Positions 41,311 through 56,229 of a DNA stretch of 64,000 nt are shown one piece after another (positions within the stretch are counted from its first letter, which is position 1; each line of letters begins with the position of its first letter). Source of the DNA: Macrobrachium rosenbergii (lineage: Eukaryota > Arthropoda > Malacostraca > Decapoda > Palaemonidae). Under the pieces are notes generated by a model, which saw nothing but the letters and a program-made list of their open reading frames with translations, ran no database searches and was not told the DNA's origin. The stretch covers positions 39,685,570-39,749,569 of the forward strand of contig NC_089784.1 of the NCBI RefSeq assembly GCF_040412425.1, written 5' to 3'. The position numbers and the translations under genes were made by a program.

Positions 41311-44300
41311 CATTCCTTTGCCCTTAAAATTTGTTTGAAAGTATCCAGTCTAGGATGTTTTACTATTCAGATATTTAGCAACTGCTGTTTACAGAATTAT
41401 TCAGATTTTTCTGTTTTTTTTTTTTTTACGAAGCACGACGATTTAATTCAATTGCTGTTTTCCGGTGTGGAGCAACAACGTGAGTTTTTTCCCTTCTAAG
41501 GGTAGATCATCATTGCCTGTTGCTGTGAATCAGTGGTGTCTACTGAGCGTTTAGCAGTTCGCTGAAGTTTTTGTGATGCGTAATTCCATCATGCTTCGTG
41601 TAAACGAGAGTTACAGGTATTTCAAGAAGTAGGCGAAGTTAGCTAAGCGAAGTAAAGAAAAATTTAGAGGAAAATGAGTGAATCACGTGTTAGTTCCATT
41701 CATACGTGGAACTAGCGACGCGGCTGTAACCCACAGTGACAAAGCGAACACAAAACCAAAGTCTACAGGGTTGTTGCACAAAAGTCTGATGAAGAAAAGG
41801 ATGGTTCATGTTGAACATGTTGAATTTCTAGTCTCCTATGAAGAATCTTCCTGCAGTGGAAAGTTACATGACAAGTATATGACAAGTGAGTTTGCAGGTC
41901 TCAACAGAGCGCCTCCGGTGGAGTAGGACCAGTAAAAAAAACGAATATCGTTACGGTGATGAGTGTTGAAGGGACGCACTATTTAAAAACCTTATAAACA
42001 AATCCGAAGAGATACATACTGGGTGACTAAGAAAATCACTGAATAGAGATAAAGATAAGATCAGATAATGATTATTTCTTTTATACTGCAGGATTTGGTT
42101 TTTTCAGAACTCAAACAACATTTAATGGCACAGGTTACGTGCGTTGAAAACTCATCTTTTGGTAGGAAAAAACATATGTGAACACGATTTCTTACAGTAT
42201 GGGCGAGTTGAGTTGTGCTGAGGTTAGACGTCAAACTGATTTTTCTTAAAACACATTTTTCGTGAATTTAACTGTACTGAAGTGTTATTAAAACCAGTGG
42301 TTTTCAGTATAATGGTAAAACTGAAATAGGGCGTGGAATCTATAGGCAGCAGAGACACATTCTGCCAAACTATGTATTTTTTTCCTTTATTTTACTTGAA
42401 ATTAGAAAAAAATACAAATAAACATGTAAAATTTATGAAACTTTTAAAATTCTCATTAATTATCCGTTTATAGAATATTTGATTGAAGCTTATTGTAAGA
42501 TACTTTAAAATGAGATAAATTCAATAGAAAATAGTGACAAGTAAAGTTTTTAATTAATTTTTGTAATATAAAACATTAATAACTCAAAAACTAGGCAAAC
42601 GGGTTATTTGCAAATTTCCGTTGAATCAACATGCGATATGTCAGTCAACCTCACAAAATTTTAGGCATTCATTTCAATATTTTACATGCCAGTTTCAAAG
42701 ATGGTAATGACCGGAATTCCTCCTACTGGAACCTGCATCGGCTTCTTGACTGGTTCATAGATTAAAGGAGAGACTCGCTTAAGAAATGCTTGCCAAATAC
42801 CGGTACGCTAATAATGTCATATCACAGATACTGTAGCTTTATGTCTATTAGAGATATTTTTCCACACTTATACAAATAAACTAAAATATTCTGTGCAGGA
42901 TGATGATAGCTGGGTCAATGCAATATTTACAATTATTAGGCAGTTAATAAGGCTTTCTTCCTATGAAAAACCCTATTTGAAGATGCTATTTTCATTTATT
43001 GTATTCCAGAGTGTTACGATTTTACAAACAAAATGAACCATATATTTATGTTTGTGAAGCTGTAAACACAAATAAAGATGATGTCCGTGGTTTTAACACC
43101 AAATATCTCTTTCTCTCTCATGTTGTTCTGTAGTTGTCGTGAGATATTAGTACCGGTCTTTTTGATAGTGTTAATGACAGTTATACAGTTGATATTTTGA
43201 TGATTTATTACGTCTTCAGTCATTATCTAACAGTTATCATATTTTGCCTTCAAACACATTTTAAGGGATTAATAAACGGCATGGAAATTTACAAATAATT
43301 TTGAAATAAGATTCAGCGATTAGATGAAAATCTGACTAGCAACTTTCAAGACTGGCAGATGAATTCAGACATCTAACAGTGTCTATTGAAAGGAATTGAC
43401 TCTGGAGAGATTCCTATCTAAATTAACAATTATTTGCCTCTATTTTCATTACATACACACACACACACACATCCACGAACATACGCCCATTGATTTGCTT
43501 AACAGTTTTATATGAAAACATCTGTTTTAATCTGAATACATGCAATAGATACATTTATGAATGCAATAAGAAATGAAAGTCTTTGCAGGAAAGGAAAGAA
43601 CTTCTAATTCAGCTTAGACCTATGCTAATATAGATCAAAACGAAATCCTTCACAAATAACCTTAGGTAATTATTGCTCTTCTACATTTTCAAATTTCACC
43701 AAATATTGTTTGATCTCATTGTCTGTTAACCATTTCCCCATCTGGCATAGCTGGAACATAAATAAAATATCATCACATCGTGTACCATAGATCCGAATGG
43801 TGGTGTTAGTGGTGTAAGCAAGACCAAAGTCTTATTAGACTTTGAGCAAGACCTAAATAAACTCGTTTAAATTCGTGAGGTTGACAAAATATGACGCCAC
43901 TGCCGCCTGCATTGTCTCGGCTTTGTGTTTGCCTTTGCTGATTGACCCGAGTCAGTGCAAGTGGAAAGTTCTTGGTAGCCAAGTCCGAATAATTGTTCAG
44001 TTTATAGTTGCAATAACCAAAAAGATAACACCAAACAGCAAGGGGCAAGTTTCTTAACATTTCCTAAAGACTTTGATGGTAAAAAAATGGCTTCATGCCT
44101 GTCACCGTGCTGATCAAGGCACAGAACGATTCTCTTTGCATATCTGTTGAAACGTTAATTAGGGATAAAGAGTCTTCAACGGATAATCGAAATAAACGAG
44201 AGTCAACATTGGAGCACTGCATAACCCATAACCAGCCCTTTGTTCGAAATCGTTGACATTGAAACTGAAAATAATGATGCAGAGACCAGTTTAAATTTTC

Positions 44301-45480
44301 TGGTATAGATAGGTTATAAAAAATAATGTCACTGAGGAAGCATCTTTATGCTATATAGGAAGGTACACTGTGGAAAACTGCACCTGTAAATATCCTGAAA
44401 AGATGGACGGACCTTGGCATTAGGGGAAAGGTGCATGCTCCATCACATAAATTCATGGAACAATTAAAATTAACGAGACAATTTTTCAAGGAAGGCCGTG
44501 TGACACACTTAGGGAAGGAAAAGACTGCATCAGAAAGCTGGCGCCTGGGTTGCAGATGACAGTAAAAGATGTCCATACTGAAATTGTGACTTTGCTTTTT
44601 TCAAAGATACACATTTTCTTCAAAATGCGATACCTGAATAGAGCTGTGAAAATTGACAAACAATGCTTCTGAGGCATAAATAAAAGATGAACAAATTATG
44701 GGATAATGGAAAAGAATGAGATATTAAAGAGTAAAATATGCAAAGAAGAGAGAGAGAATATCAGTTAGGTATATTTTGACTGGTAACTTAGTATTAGCAT
44801 TTTCACTGACACTTCGTGTTCAGTATTCCTTATAGTAAATCATTCAGTGCACCTTAGGTCGTGCGCTGTAGGCATTATGAAAGGTTGTGCATCGTCCCTT
44901 CGGCCCCCAGCTGCACACACTTTTTAAGCTTTAACTGTGCTCCCATTCCTGCTCCTCTTCTTCCATCTTGCCGTCCAACTTATTCCCTGAATGCCTGAAA
45001 GTGGGTACTCGGCTTTATTGCCAAAATTTTCATAATATAGATTCAGAAATCGTATAGTAAATCATGTACATTGCAAACCATGAAAATAAAGTATAATACA
45101 ATCTAAGAGAGGGTTGACACGGCCCATCCTGACTATAGGGGCAAGAGGTACATTCCTGAAGCTCGAACAATGATACAAATGCACATTTTCCACAGTTACA
45201 TAGAAGGTAGTGGTAAGAAAGGCTGTACAATGGCAAGTTCGGAACAAGGCGTTTTATTCTGCATACTGAACACTTGCAAATAATGTATCATTATTATAAA
45301 TGAAAATTAAAATCAAATATGAGTTACCTGTCAAACATTTTGTAACCTGTACAATGAGGTTTCGAAAGTTTCCATGGCTCTCATTATCAATCAAGAGTGA
45401 GGTGGACGCTGGAGAGCTCTTGGTGTACCTTGTCATATATTTTCAAGGAAAGATTTATTTATTTCACTGTCAAATTCATT
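41309..45480. other. Long intergenic stretch, no gene supported
   Basis: Over 4 kb of AT-rich sequence. An 82-residue plus-strand frame (41678-41926) and pairs of 60-84-residue frames near 43014, 43806 and 44346-44677 have no domain, no signal peptide and no splice context that I can defend. A short (CA) tract lies near 43454-43470. Confidence 0.5.
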
Positions 45481-45481
45481 A

Positions 45482-45525
<44 letters not shown>

Positions 45526-45541
45526 TATTATTATTATTATA
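45481..45541. repeat. (ATT)n microsatellite
   Basis: About 20 ATT units with one missing base near 45523. Confidence 0.95.
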
Positions 45542-45554
45542 TACATTTAAAAGA

Positions 45555-45603
45555 TGTCTGTGATTTAATTTACATTGGAAAAACCGAACAAACTATCATT
45601 TAA
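45555..45603 (+). pseudogene. Possible Penelope GIY-YIG endonuclease scrap
   Basis: One frame reads DVCDLIYIGKTEQTII and then a stop. The C-x(4)-YIGKT spacing is that of the start of the GIY-YIG domain in Penelope-like elements. Only about 17 residues are readable, so this is a weak call. Confidence 0.35.
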
Positions 45604-45806
45604 CATAGTTTCCTACGACGCCAAAAATGTGTCTCTTACTTAATTTTAGCAAATCGTTTTAATTTTCAGCAAATATTTTTTTACGGTGAAAAAGTTCTAT
45701 TTTTGGTTTTCCTTCAATCGTCATTTTTAGTATTTATAGATTGATGATTTATTTTTTTAACATTCTGCGATGATTTACAACTAATCAGCCTCAAAATAAT
45801 CTTCTA

Positions 45807-45810
<4 letters not shown>

Positions 45811-45847
<37 letters not shown>

Positions 45848-46028
45848 ACCTTTCATGAGGGGTATTAAGATTCTTTTAAGTGTGTTAAACGCTATCTTGT
45901 ATTCCGAAGTTGACAGTGAAGGACGCGGGACGTCATAATGATAGTCAGTAACGAGGGTCGTGTTTATCTGACAAAGGCAACTTGAAAGAGACGAACCCAG
46001 GTGGCAGGATACAAAGTGTGAATTTAAC

Positions 46029-46125
<97 letters not shown>

Positions 46126-46132
46126 GTGTGTA
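45811..46132. repeat. (CT)n at 45811-45845 and (AT)n(GT)n at 46031-46132
   Basis: Two microsatellites separated by about 185 bases of unique-looking sequence. The second is compound, with about 24 AT units followed by about 27 GT units. Confidence 0.95.
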
Positions 46133-46582
46133 TGCATGCATAAAATATATGTTATCTGTTACAACACTGAGCCGCTAAGCTTTACAGGGTGGCTCCCGAC
46201 AAAAAGAAGAAGGATCACTGCCCTAAAAGCATTTTAATTGCTGAATCAGGGATATACTCTATATGCAGGAAACTTTCACACCACTGGCGGGTTTATACAC
46301 TCGTTAATAGGCTCACGAACAGTACGTCAAACCCTTGCACGAACTCTCCCATTTCCTACATATTATGCTTCACTTTCATTATAAAAACCTTATTGATCTC
46401 AGTAACTTACCCTCCATAACTTATATCCTAAACTTCTTAAAGATTTTTGAAGTCTGCGTGTGCACATAGAACTTTTTCCTGTTACTTTCAAACTTGTCAT
46501 ATTATATATTTTCATAACACTAAATTGATCGTTTCACCTACTCCCATCTGAACCGACACGGTTCTTTCTTTTCATATCTTGT

Positions 46583-46800
46583 CATCTCTTTTATCTCCTT
46601 AAAGTCTTGCCATACTCCTACCTTGGTGTACAAAAGCAACGTTAGACCCCAGTAATTCTTACCGACTCATTTACCCTTCACCCTGTCTTCTGTTATCTCT
46701 CTTATTTCTACAAAATCCTACCAAACTCCTACCATGGTATACCAAGCAACGTTGGGCCCCAATAATTCTTCCAGACTCCTCTGTTACCTTTACCCTTTTA
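46583..46800. repeat. Tandem duplication, ~125-bp spacing
   Basis: A block with ccatactcctaccttggtgt, caacgttagaccccagtaat and ttcttaccgactc (46610-46672) recurs as ccaaactcctaccatggtat, caacgttgggccccaataat and ttcttccagactc (46731-46778). It lies next to LINE-like sequence. Confidence 0.75.
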
Positions 46801-46820
46801 CTGAGAAACATTTACACCTC

Positions 46821-47024
46821 TCACCCATCCCTGTGTGACCTTGCCATCACCCAACTATGCCTCACACACCACAGCATCTCTTCATTCCTATCTTTTATTC
46901 TGAGATCCATTTGTTTACTAACTTTCATCTTATATTCACTTCCGTGTAGAAGAGCTGTTTCTCTCAGAATTCCTTGCCTCTCCTTCTCTCCATTTTTCCT
47001 TAGGTATTTTTTTTTCTTTCTCAT
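46821..47024 (-). pseudogene. LINE C-terminal scrap
   Basis: The minus strand reads RETALLHGSEYKMKVSKQ and then RNEEMLWCVRH. This resembles the post-RT L-x-Y-G-S-E-x-W motif and following helix of non-LTR retrotransposons. Degenerate and short. Confidence 0.5.
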
Positions 47025-47329
47025 CCTTTTTTACCAATTTGTCAATCCCCTTGTATTCTTGGCCAATTACCATTCACATTAGGGGTAGAAGGTCTGTATA
47101 AAGTTTTAAGATTATGGATTTAAGATAAAATTTCAACCTGATCATTTGCTCCACAGATGGTATGGTAAATTAAGTACCTACGATATCTGGTATTCCCTGT
47201 TTATTTACATTTCAAGTACTGACTCGAACCAATGATTATTTATCTTTAATAATCGAAACACGTACGTTTAAGACACCGGGAGTTGGTGAGATTATAAGTT
47301 AAAGCTAAGGTACAGTGATAAAAAGTTCA

Positions 47330-47455
47330 AGTGATCGGTTGACCAGGGTGTGTAAGGTATATTTAGATGAGGAAAGGGTTCCAAAGGGATGGGTAACAGA
47401 TCTAATTGTCACTTTGTATAAAGGTAAAGGTGACAGAAGAGCCTGTAAGAAGGCA
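47330..47455 (+). pseudogene. LINE RT scrap
   Basis: The plus strand reads DRLTRVCKVYLDEERVPKGW, then LIVTLYKGKGDRRACK. This is the RT entry segment seen also at 4497-4796 (RLNRVCKICPKAGEV, IVPLYK). The reading is lost on both sides. Confidence 0.75.
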
Positions 47456-47746
47456 ACATCGGGGAGGATATGGAGATCAAAAGTCTTGAACGTCGCGTCT
47501 CCTGATTATTAAAGATAAAGAGTCATTGATTCTGGTTATTACTCTTTCCACTACGTTTAAACGAATTGATTTTTGTTCAGTATTTCTCCAATAAAATCAG
47601 TCAATCTTTTAACTTAAACTTATTTTCCTCGTTAACCTTTTCAGCTTATATCATCATCAAACAGTAAACTTACATTTATCGCTTAGATAAAATGCAAATG
47701 TATTTTTGTCCTTCAGCGTCTGAGATGGAGCATCCTTTATATACAC

Positions 47747-47749
<3 letters not shown>
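47456..47749. other. Intergenic, no feature seen
   Basis: Short unique-looking stretch between a LINE scrap and a long AT array. Confidence 0.4.

Positions 47750-49515
<1,766 letters not shown>

Positions 49516-49577
<62 letters not shown>
49516..49577. repeat. (AAT)n microsatellite
   Basis: About 20 AAT units without interruption. Confidence 0.95.
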
Positions 49578-49579
<2 letters not shown>

Positions 49580-51247
49580 AGTTGATCGTTCTTGAATTGC
49601 CGGTAAATTTGCCAGTATCACATACCTTATATTTGATTTGATTTTAGACGCTTAGTGGCTCCCGAATTTGTTTGAACACGTACCCCAAACACTGGGTATC
49701 AACGTCACGATACATAGCGAAGTTCTGTTAGGTGTCATTAAAATTTTAACATCCCAATGTAACAGAGTGACTTTCGATTGCTTAGGTGGCCTGGTGTAAA
49801 CCACAGTACTTCCGCTTTAACCATTGTAGACTGGCCTCCTCGAGTAGATTTTTGTCCTTCTACCCACACCAATGGAAAATGAATTTAGTCTGCTGATTTT
49901 GTCTAGTATACCCAAAGCATAGTAGCGATATTTTCATATCAGGTTTAAATCAAATTTTGTAAGTCAGAATGTTCTTAACATATATTGTTTCAATTTGTCT
50001 GTGTATGAAAGTTTGTCAGTAATTTTGTTTTATCAATTTGAAGGTATATATTGGGTTAATAAAATGCAATGCAAAGACGTTGAATCTCTTCATCATTCGT
50101 CCTTTTTTTCCTCCTAGCTTTTATCGGTGGCGCGCAGGGTTCATTCCAAGAATACAAGAAATTCTTCCACAACAGAAAGGATATTCAAGTGACCCATTTA
50201 CTCCCTCGCTCCATTGGATTTTTAGGCCTCATAGTGACCAGTTACTTCTTTCCCCAGACTCCTGATGTCTACTGCAGCTTTTCAGTGGTGTTCATGGGAG
50301 CTTACGTTTTAATGGTGTCTGGTATTCAGTCTAGTCAATTCAAAGGCGTTAATGTATTCGGTAACTCTTGTCTAACTTCCAAATGTCTCTTAATATTACA
50401 GTTTGGCGTCCACGACTTTCCCTTTCGATTTCCGGTTACCTCTTGTTTTCTTTATTTCATGTTGCTTTAAATTCCATTGGACGGCAAATTACCGACAAAC
50501 TGAAGTCCTCTAACACTCCAGAAGCTTTCTTTTCTCTATATTTTCATTTCCCAAGTTTCAAATTTCAACGTTCTCGGTAGTATGAATGTTAACACAGGTG
50601 GTCTTCAGCGTGTCAGTTGCGATTACGTCAGTAGGTCCCCAAAGGCGAGGCAGCATCCTTGAAGTCAGGTTTTACTCTCACACAAAACATATCGTTTTAT
50701 TTTCCTTATTACTGTAACTTTCCTCTTACCTTCAATGCTTGGTGTCCTTTTTATATTCTAATATTTCCCTTGGCTTGACTACTTTCTCGATAGATACTTT
50801 CATCTTGTTGCTTTGTCATTCGTAAATTTTTTCCTCATCTTATTGGTTTCCCGTTTTATTCTTTTTAGACTGAGTAGTTTTGCTTTGAATAATTTTTCTA
50901 ATGTTCACGATAAGGGAGAACCACAGAAAACCCTCTAATAGTGTATTACTTTCAAATTGCCTTGAAAATTCAATGAGTGATGTTTAAGGTTCACATAGTC
51001 AATAAAAATAGTTTACAGTGATTGACGTCTAGAATTTCTACGTCTTGCAATTTTTCCTAACAGTCATTGTTGTCTTTTTTTCAGTCTAATTGACCAGAAC
51101 GAAACTGAAATTGTCACTGACCGGAAAAAAAAAACAGGTAAATAGACTACTATGGGACGACTACTTGGTCATCCATTGCCGCGCGATGCAAAGGTCTGTT
51201 AAAGGACAAGATGAAACTTCCCCCATAGAATTATCTTATCTTATATG
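49578..51247. other. Intergenic, no gene supported
   Basis: Three overlapping plus-strand frames of 70-93 residues at 50038-50580 show no domain and no consistent splice layout. No repeats seen. Confidence 0.5.
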
Positions 51248-51448
<201 letters not shown>

Positions 51449-51451
51449 CTA

Positions 51452-51625
51452 TATCAGCTGAAGCCACAGGAGAGCTTGAAAAAGAAACGATAAGTGTCAA
51501 GTAGTTTCGTGTAATTAACACGTCTTCGGGACACAAATATGTGCCCCGAAGATGTGTTAATTACACGAAAGAACTCAGGTATTCTGTCATTCCTTTTCAA
51601 GCTTTTCCTGTGGCTTCAGCTGATA
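51452..51625. repeat. Inverted repeat, ~80-bp arms, between two (AT)n arrays
   Basis: The arms begin and end with tatcagctgaagccacagg and cctgtggcttcagctgata. They share ttcgtgtaattaacacrtct near the centre (about 51537), with only a few bases of spacer. Arm identity is high in the outer and inner parts and lower between. It lies immediately between two long AT arrays, like the terminal parts of some Penelope-like elements; that class is a guess. Confidence 0.85.
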
Positions 51626-51657
51626 GCAAATCAAGTGCACATTTTTGTGATTTCTTA

Positions 51658-51733
<76 letters not shown>

Positions 51734-51855
51734 TTATTTTTTGTTTATATATATGTGCGTGTGTGTGCGTGTGTGTATGTGTGTGTGAGCCCGTGTGTAT
51801 ATACAATATAATTATATCTATCTATCTATCTATCTATCTATTTATCTATCATATA

Positions 51856-51918
<63 letters not shown>
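51658..51918. repeat. (AT)n, GT-rich, TATC and (AT)n tracts
   Basis: (AT)n at 51658-51728, an interrupted GT tract at 51753-51800, (ATCT)n at 51816-51852 and (AT)n at 51857-51918. The last array ends exactly where the LTR begins. Confidence 0.9.
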
Positions 51919-51922
<4 letters not shown>

Positions 51923-53080
51923 ATGGATTACCAGGGGTGACTGAAATTTTATTTTACTCTAATAATCTTAGCCTTAAAGAAACCCTTGTAAGACCACAAA
52001 CAGAATAATTGAAAGAACTATTAATGATTGGAAGGTTGCCAAGTGAGAATATGTTTCTTAACCCTGGTTTATTTTACACACACACAACAAGGTAAATTTA
52101 ACAGTGGAAATGATGGACAAATCTCACTAAAATAAACAGATGGAAAAAGGGCACAATAGCAATTTACTGAGTAGATAAATAAAGCATCATTTATACATGT
52201 AAATGGCCACTTGCAGGTGGTCTGTAAGTGAATAGGCAATGCAATTATATCAGCCTCGGCATGGACAGATTCTTCAGGCAATTGGGAAAACAGAGGAATG
52301 GTTACATAGGTTACTTGCACTGATAACTCTCCTGGAAGTGAAATAATTCTGTACAGGACTACTGATGAAGTACTGTCTCTCTCAAAATGAGTTAATGCAC
52401 AAATTGGTGGGCATTGTCTACTCTACTCACTTCTTGGCAAGGGGTATGAGTTACTTTATGCACTGTTCAAAAAATTACACACTGGATATAAAAAGTTTGC
52501 TGTCTGAGTCGAAGGGACAAAGAATTTACTTGAGTGGTGAAATGCGAGAGAGAGAGCAAGAGATGATAAAAAACGAGTTAAAGAAAAAGTAAACTGGCTA
52601 ACCACTTCCCTTCCGGGGACATACGCTTCTCCTCTTGGGTAGTGTCTGATAATGGGGTCACAATAAATCCAGTGTGAGTGAAAATGAGTTCCCGCTTGCC
52701 ACGGTCTGATACTCAGACAGACAGAGATTCGCCGTGGTGACAAGTGGATTAACTAACGATGCAGGGAGGCAGTCCTTATAAGGCCTTGTATGTTGTTTGG
52801 AGCATGGCTTCAGGGGATGTCGCTGGCAAAGACCTGTGGATTAGAAATATTAGAAAAAGCTGCAGGAATTTAATTAAATTTTAGGATCTAGACAGAGGAA
52901 ACAGTAACCTGTTCCATGTGTTTTCCCTGGAGAGGCATTATGAGCCCTGCCCTTGAAGAGGGCTGCTTGGCCACTCCTAAATCCTACTCTGTCACTCCAA
53001 CCCTTGTGGGTCTACCTACACCCCTACTGTCTGGCATTTTCCCCCCCTAAACCCTATAGGTTAGTGATCCAGGGGCGTCA
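51919..53080 (-). repeat. Left LTR of element B
   Basis: On the plus strand it begins TGTTATGG and ends GGGGCGTCA, that is TG...CA termini. The sequence just inside (plus strand ccataaaagctcccacttt) gives a purine-rich tract on the minus strand, suitable as a polypurine primer. It has about 33 extra bases (agccctgcccttgaagaggg region) not in the right LTR. Minus-strand frames at 52069-52320 and 52456-52743 are part of the repeat and not called as genes. Confidence 0.8.
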
Positions 53081-54030
53081 AACCATAAAAGCTCCCACTT
53101 TAAGCAGACATTCCACTCCCTACTGGGCGTGAAGGTCTGCCCTAGAGAGCCGCTGGTACCGGTTATGTTAAGTACTTCCCCTTAATGGGTCGTTGCCCAT
53201 GCAAATGGGAATAGTCTGAAGATATTTAACTGGGCTATCCCTGACAACAGTCTTGCTAGATGATCTTAACTTAATGTTTAGCACTCAACTTGGGGGTGTC
53301 GGATATTTAACTGATGATCAGATTCAACAGTCAAAGATGATCTTAGTATAATTTGGATTCAAGTTAACTACTACTGATGATACACAGATTCAAGCTACTG
53401 CAACACCTTATCAAGTGTATCTATGATACATGCTAACAAAATACAATGATTTAAAATGCAATGAGATGTATAATAAGAATACAACAGAAATGCTCTTCAT
53501 CCTGCTGGGGCTAAAGAACAGCTCTAACATATTATACTTAATTCTTATACAACCCACATGAGAGATAATCTGGACAACCTTCTTTGGTTAAGGTTGCCAG
53601 GAATGCTCTGTTTATATGGGCACTGTGCCAAGAGTGTCATGGGAGCTTAGTAGCTCTTACATATATGAGAAGTGGGCTTATTTACTTTGCAGGTTACGGA
53701 GACTATGTACAAGGTCCTGTATATGGCTTAGTGCCATGAGAACTTGGTGGCTCTAGTAAAGCACAAAAATGGAATGAGTTAGTTTACAACCCATTTGGGT
53801 TCAAGCTGCCTAACACAACTACTGAATTGGGCCAAGGTGGGTTCTCAGGTTGTGGCACTGGGGAACCACCAAAGCTAACTTACTGACTAAGGCTATATGT
53901 AATATATACATGGCATTATGCTTTGGCACCAGAACCAAGAGAGCCCTATGCTTGGTTATGGTTCATGTTTTAATTTTTTGACCTTCCAGCTGTAGCCCTG
54001 GAGACTTAGCCCCTTGATGCAGGCTGCTTT
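53081..54030 (-). mobile_element. Non-coding 3' interior of element B
   Basis: No frame of note. Sequence near the LTR resembles 7312-7560 of element A. Confidence 0.5.
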
Positions 54031-54988
54031 TCAGTTTCTTCTCCTGGGAAGTGCTGGGATGTAAGTCGCTGAGTCAAGACAACAATGTTTCCTCAAAGGC
54101 CTGGTGAGCTCCATCTCTGTCTTATGTTTCTCAGTGATCTTAGTAAGTTTTCCCACTGTAGCTACCACAAAATTGAGGGCAGCCTTGGGAAGTTGAGAGG
54201 GGGCATTAGGCTTAGTACCTGGCATTTCTTGTACATTGATTGCAGACACACTTGGATTCACCACTGCAATTTGCTGTGTGGGTTCCAAGCCCCGATCAGC
54301 CACTGGCTGGGACTTGGGTGGAAGCCTTATTTGGGAAAGGTTGGCACTAGGGGTTGCCATTCTTCCACTGGTTACAGTAGGCATAAGCTCATCTACTGCA
54401 GGTACTGCAAGGGCAGTTATTATCTGTTGAGTGACCCCTGGGTCTATTGGTGGCTCTGCCTCTTTTACTGTTGCTTCACTTTGGGATATCCTAGGGGAAA
54501 CCAGTGAGGCTGGTTCTGGGAAGGTGTAGAGGTGCCTTCGGGATCTAAGCCAGGAGTGGTTTGGGATTCCACTTTGACAGGCAGAGCGGGCCCTAAGCCA
54601 GCCACTACCTCGGCTGCTGAGACAACTGGGGCGCGGTGGTGCCATCCATTGCTGCCAACATTCATTGCAGTTCCTGGATCTCTGCAATCAACTTAGAAAT
54701 CAGAGAGTCGTCCCCCAGAGTCCTATCTTCTGGGGAATCGGATGCAGAGGAAGAGGTGGCTGCAGATGCAAGTGGTTCACAAGTAGCTTGGGCCACCTGA
54801 GCAATGGGTTGCGAGGCTGTGCCAGGGGTCAAGAGGAGAGCTGGAGTTGGATCTCCTGAAGGGAGATTGGAAGAAGGTTTGGGCTCTGGCCCTGTGGCAG
54901 GCACTGTCTCTTGGCTAGGCACTAGCTCATTTGCCGGAGGTAAAGGTGGCAAGAGCATTGGCCTTGGCTCTTCGTCAGGCCAGGGCAT
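54031..54988 (-). pseudogene. Proline-rich frame downstream of protease in element B
   Basis: Two overlapping minus-strand frames (54662-54988 and 54031-54687) are rich in Pro, Ser, Ala and Gln, for example LLPPLPPANELVP and PEPKPSSNLPSGDPTP. They contain no RT, RNase H or integrase motif. The position after the protease remnant is where pol should start. Function unknown; probably a low-complexity polyprotein region or captured sequence. Confidence 0.5.
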
Positions 54989-55049
54989 ATTGATCCAACT
55001 GAAATCTATTTTATCTGGCTTTTAGGGTGGTCCCGTCCATGAAAGTTAA

Positions 55050-56181
<1,132 letters not shown>

Positions 56182-56229
56182 TTTGCTGATATGCTACCCG
56201 AGGTGAACGGTGATCTTAGATGGTTTGGG

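Noticed and set aside
41678..41926. 82-residue plus-strand frame
   Set aside because: No recognisable domain, no splice or promoter context; expected by chance in 4 kb of sequence.
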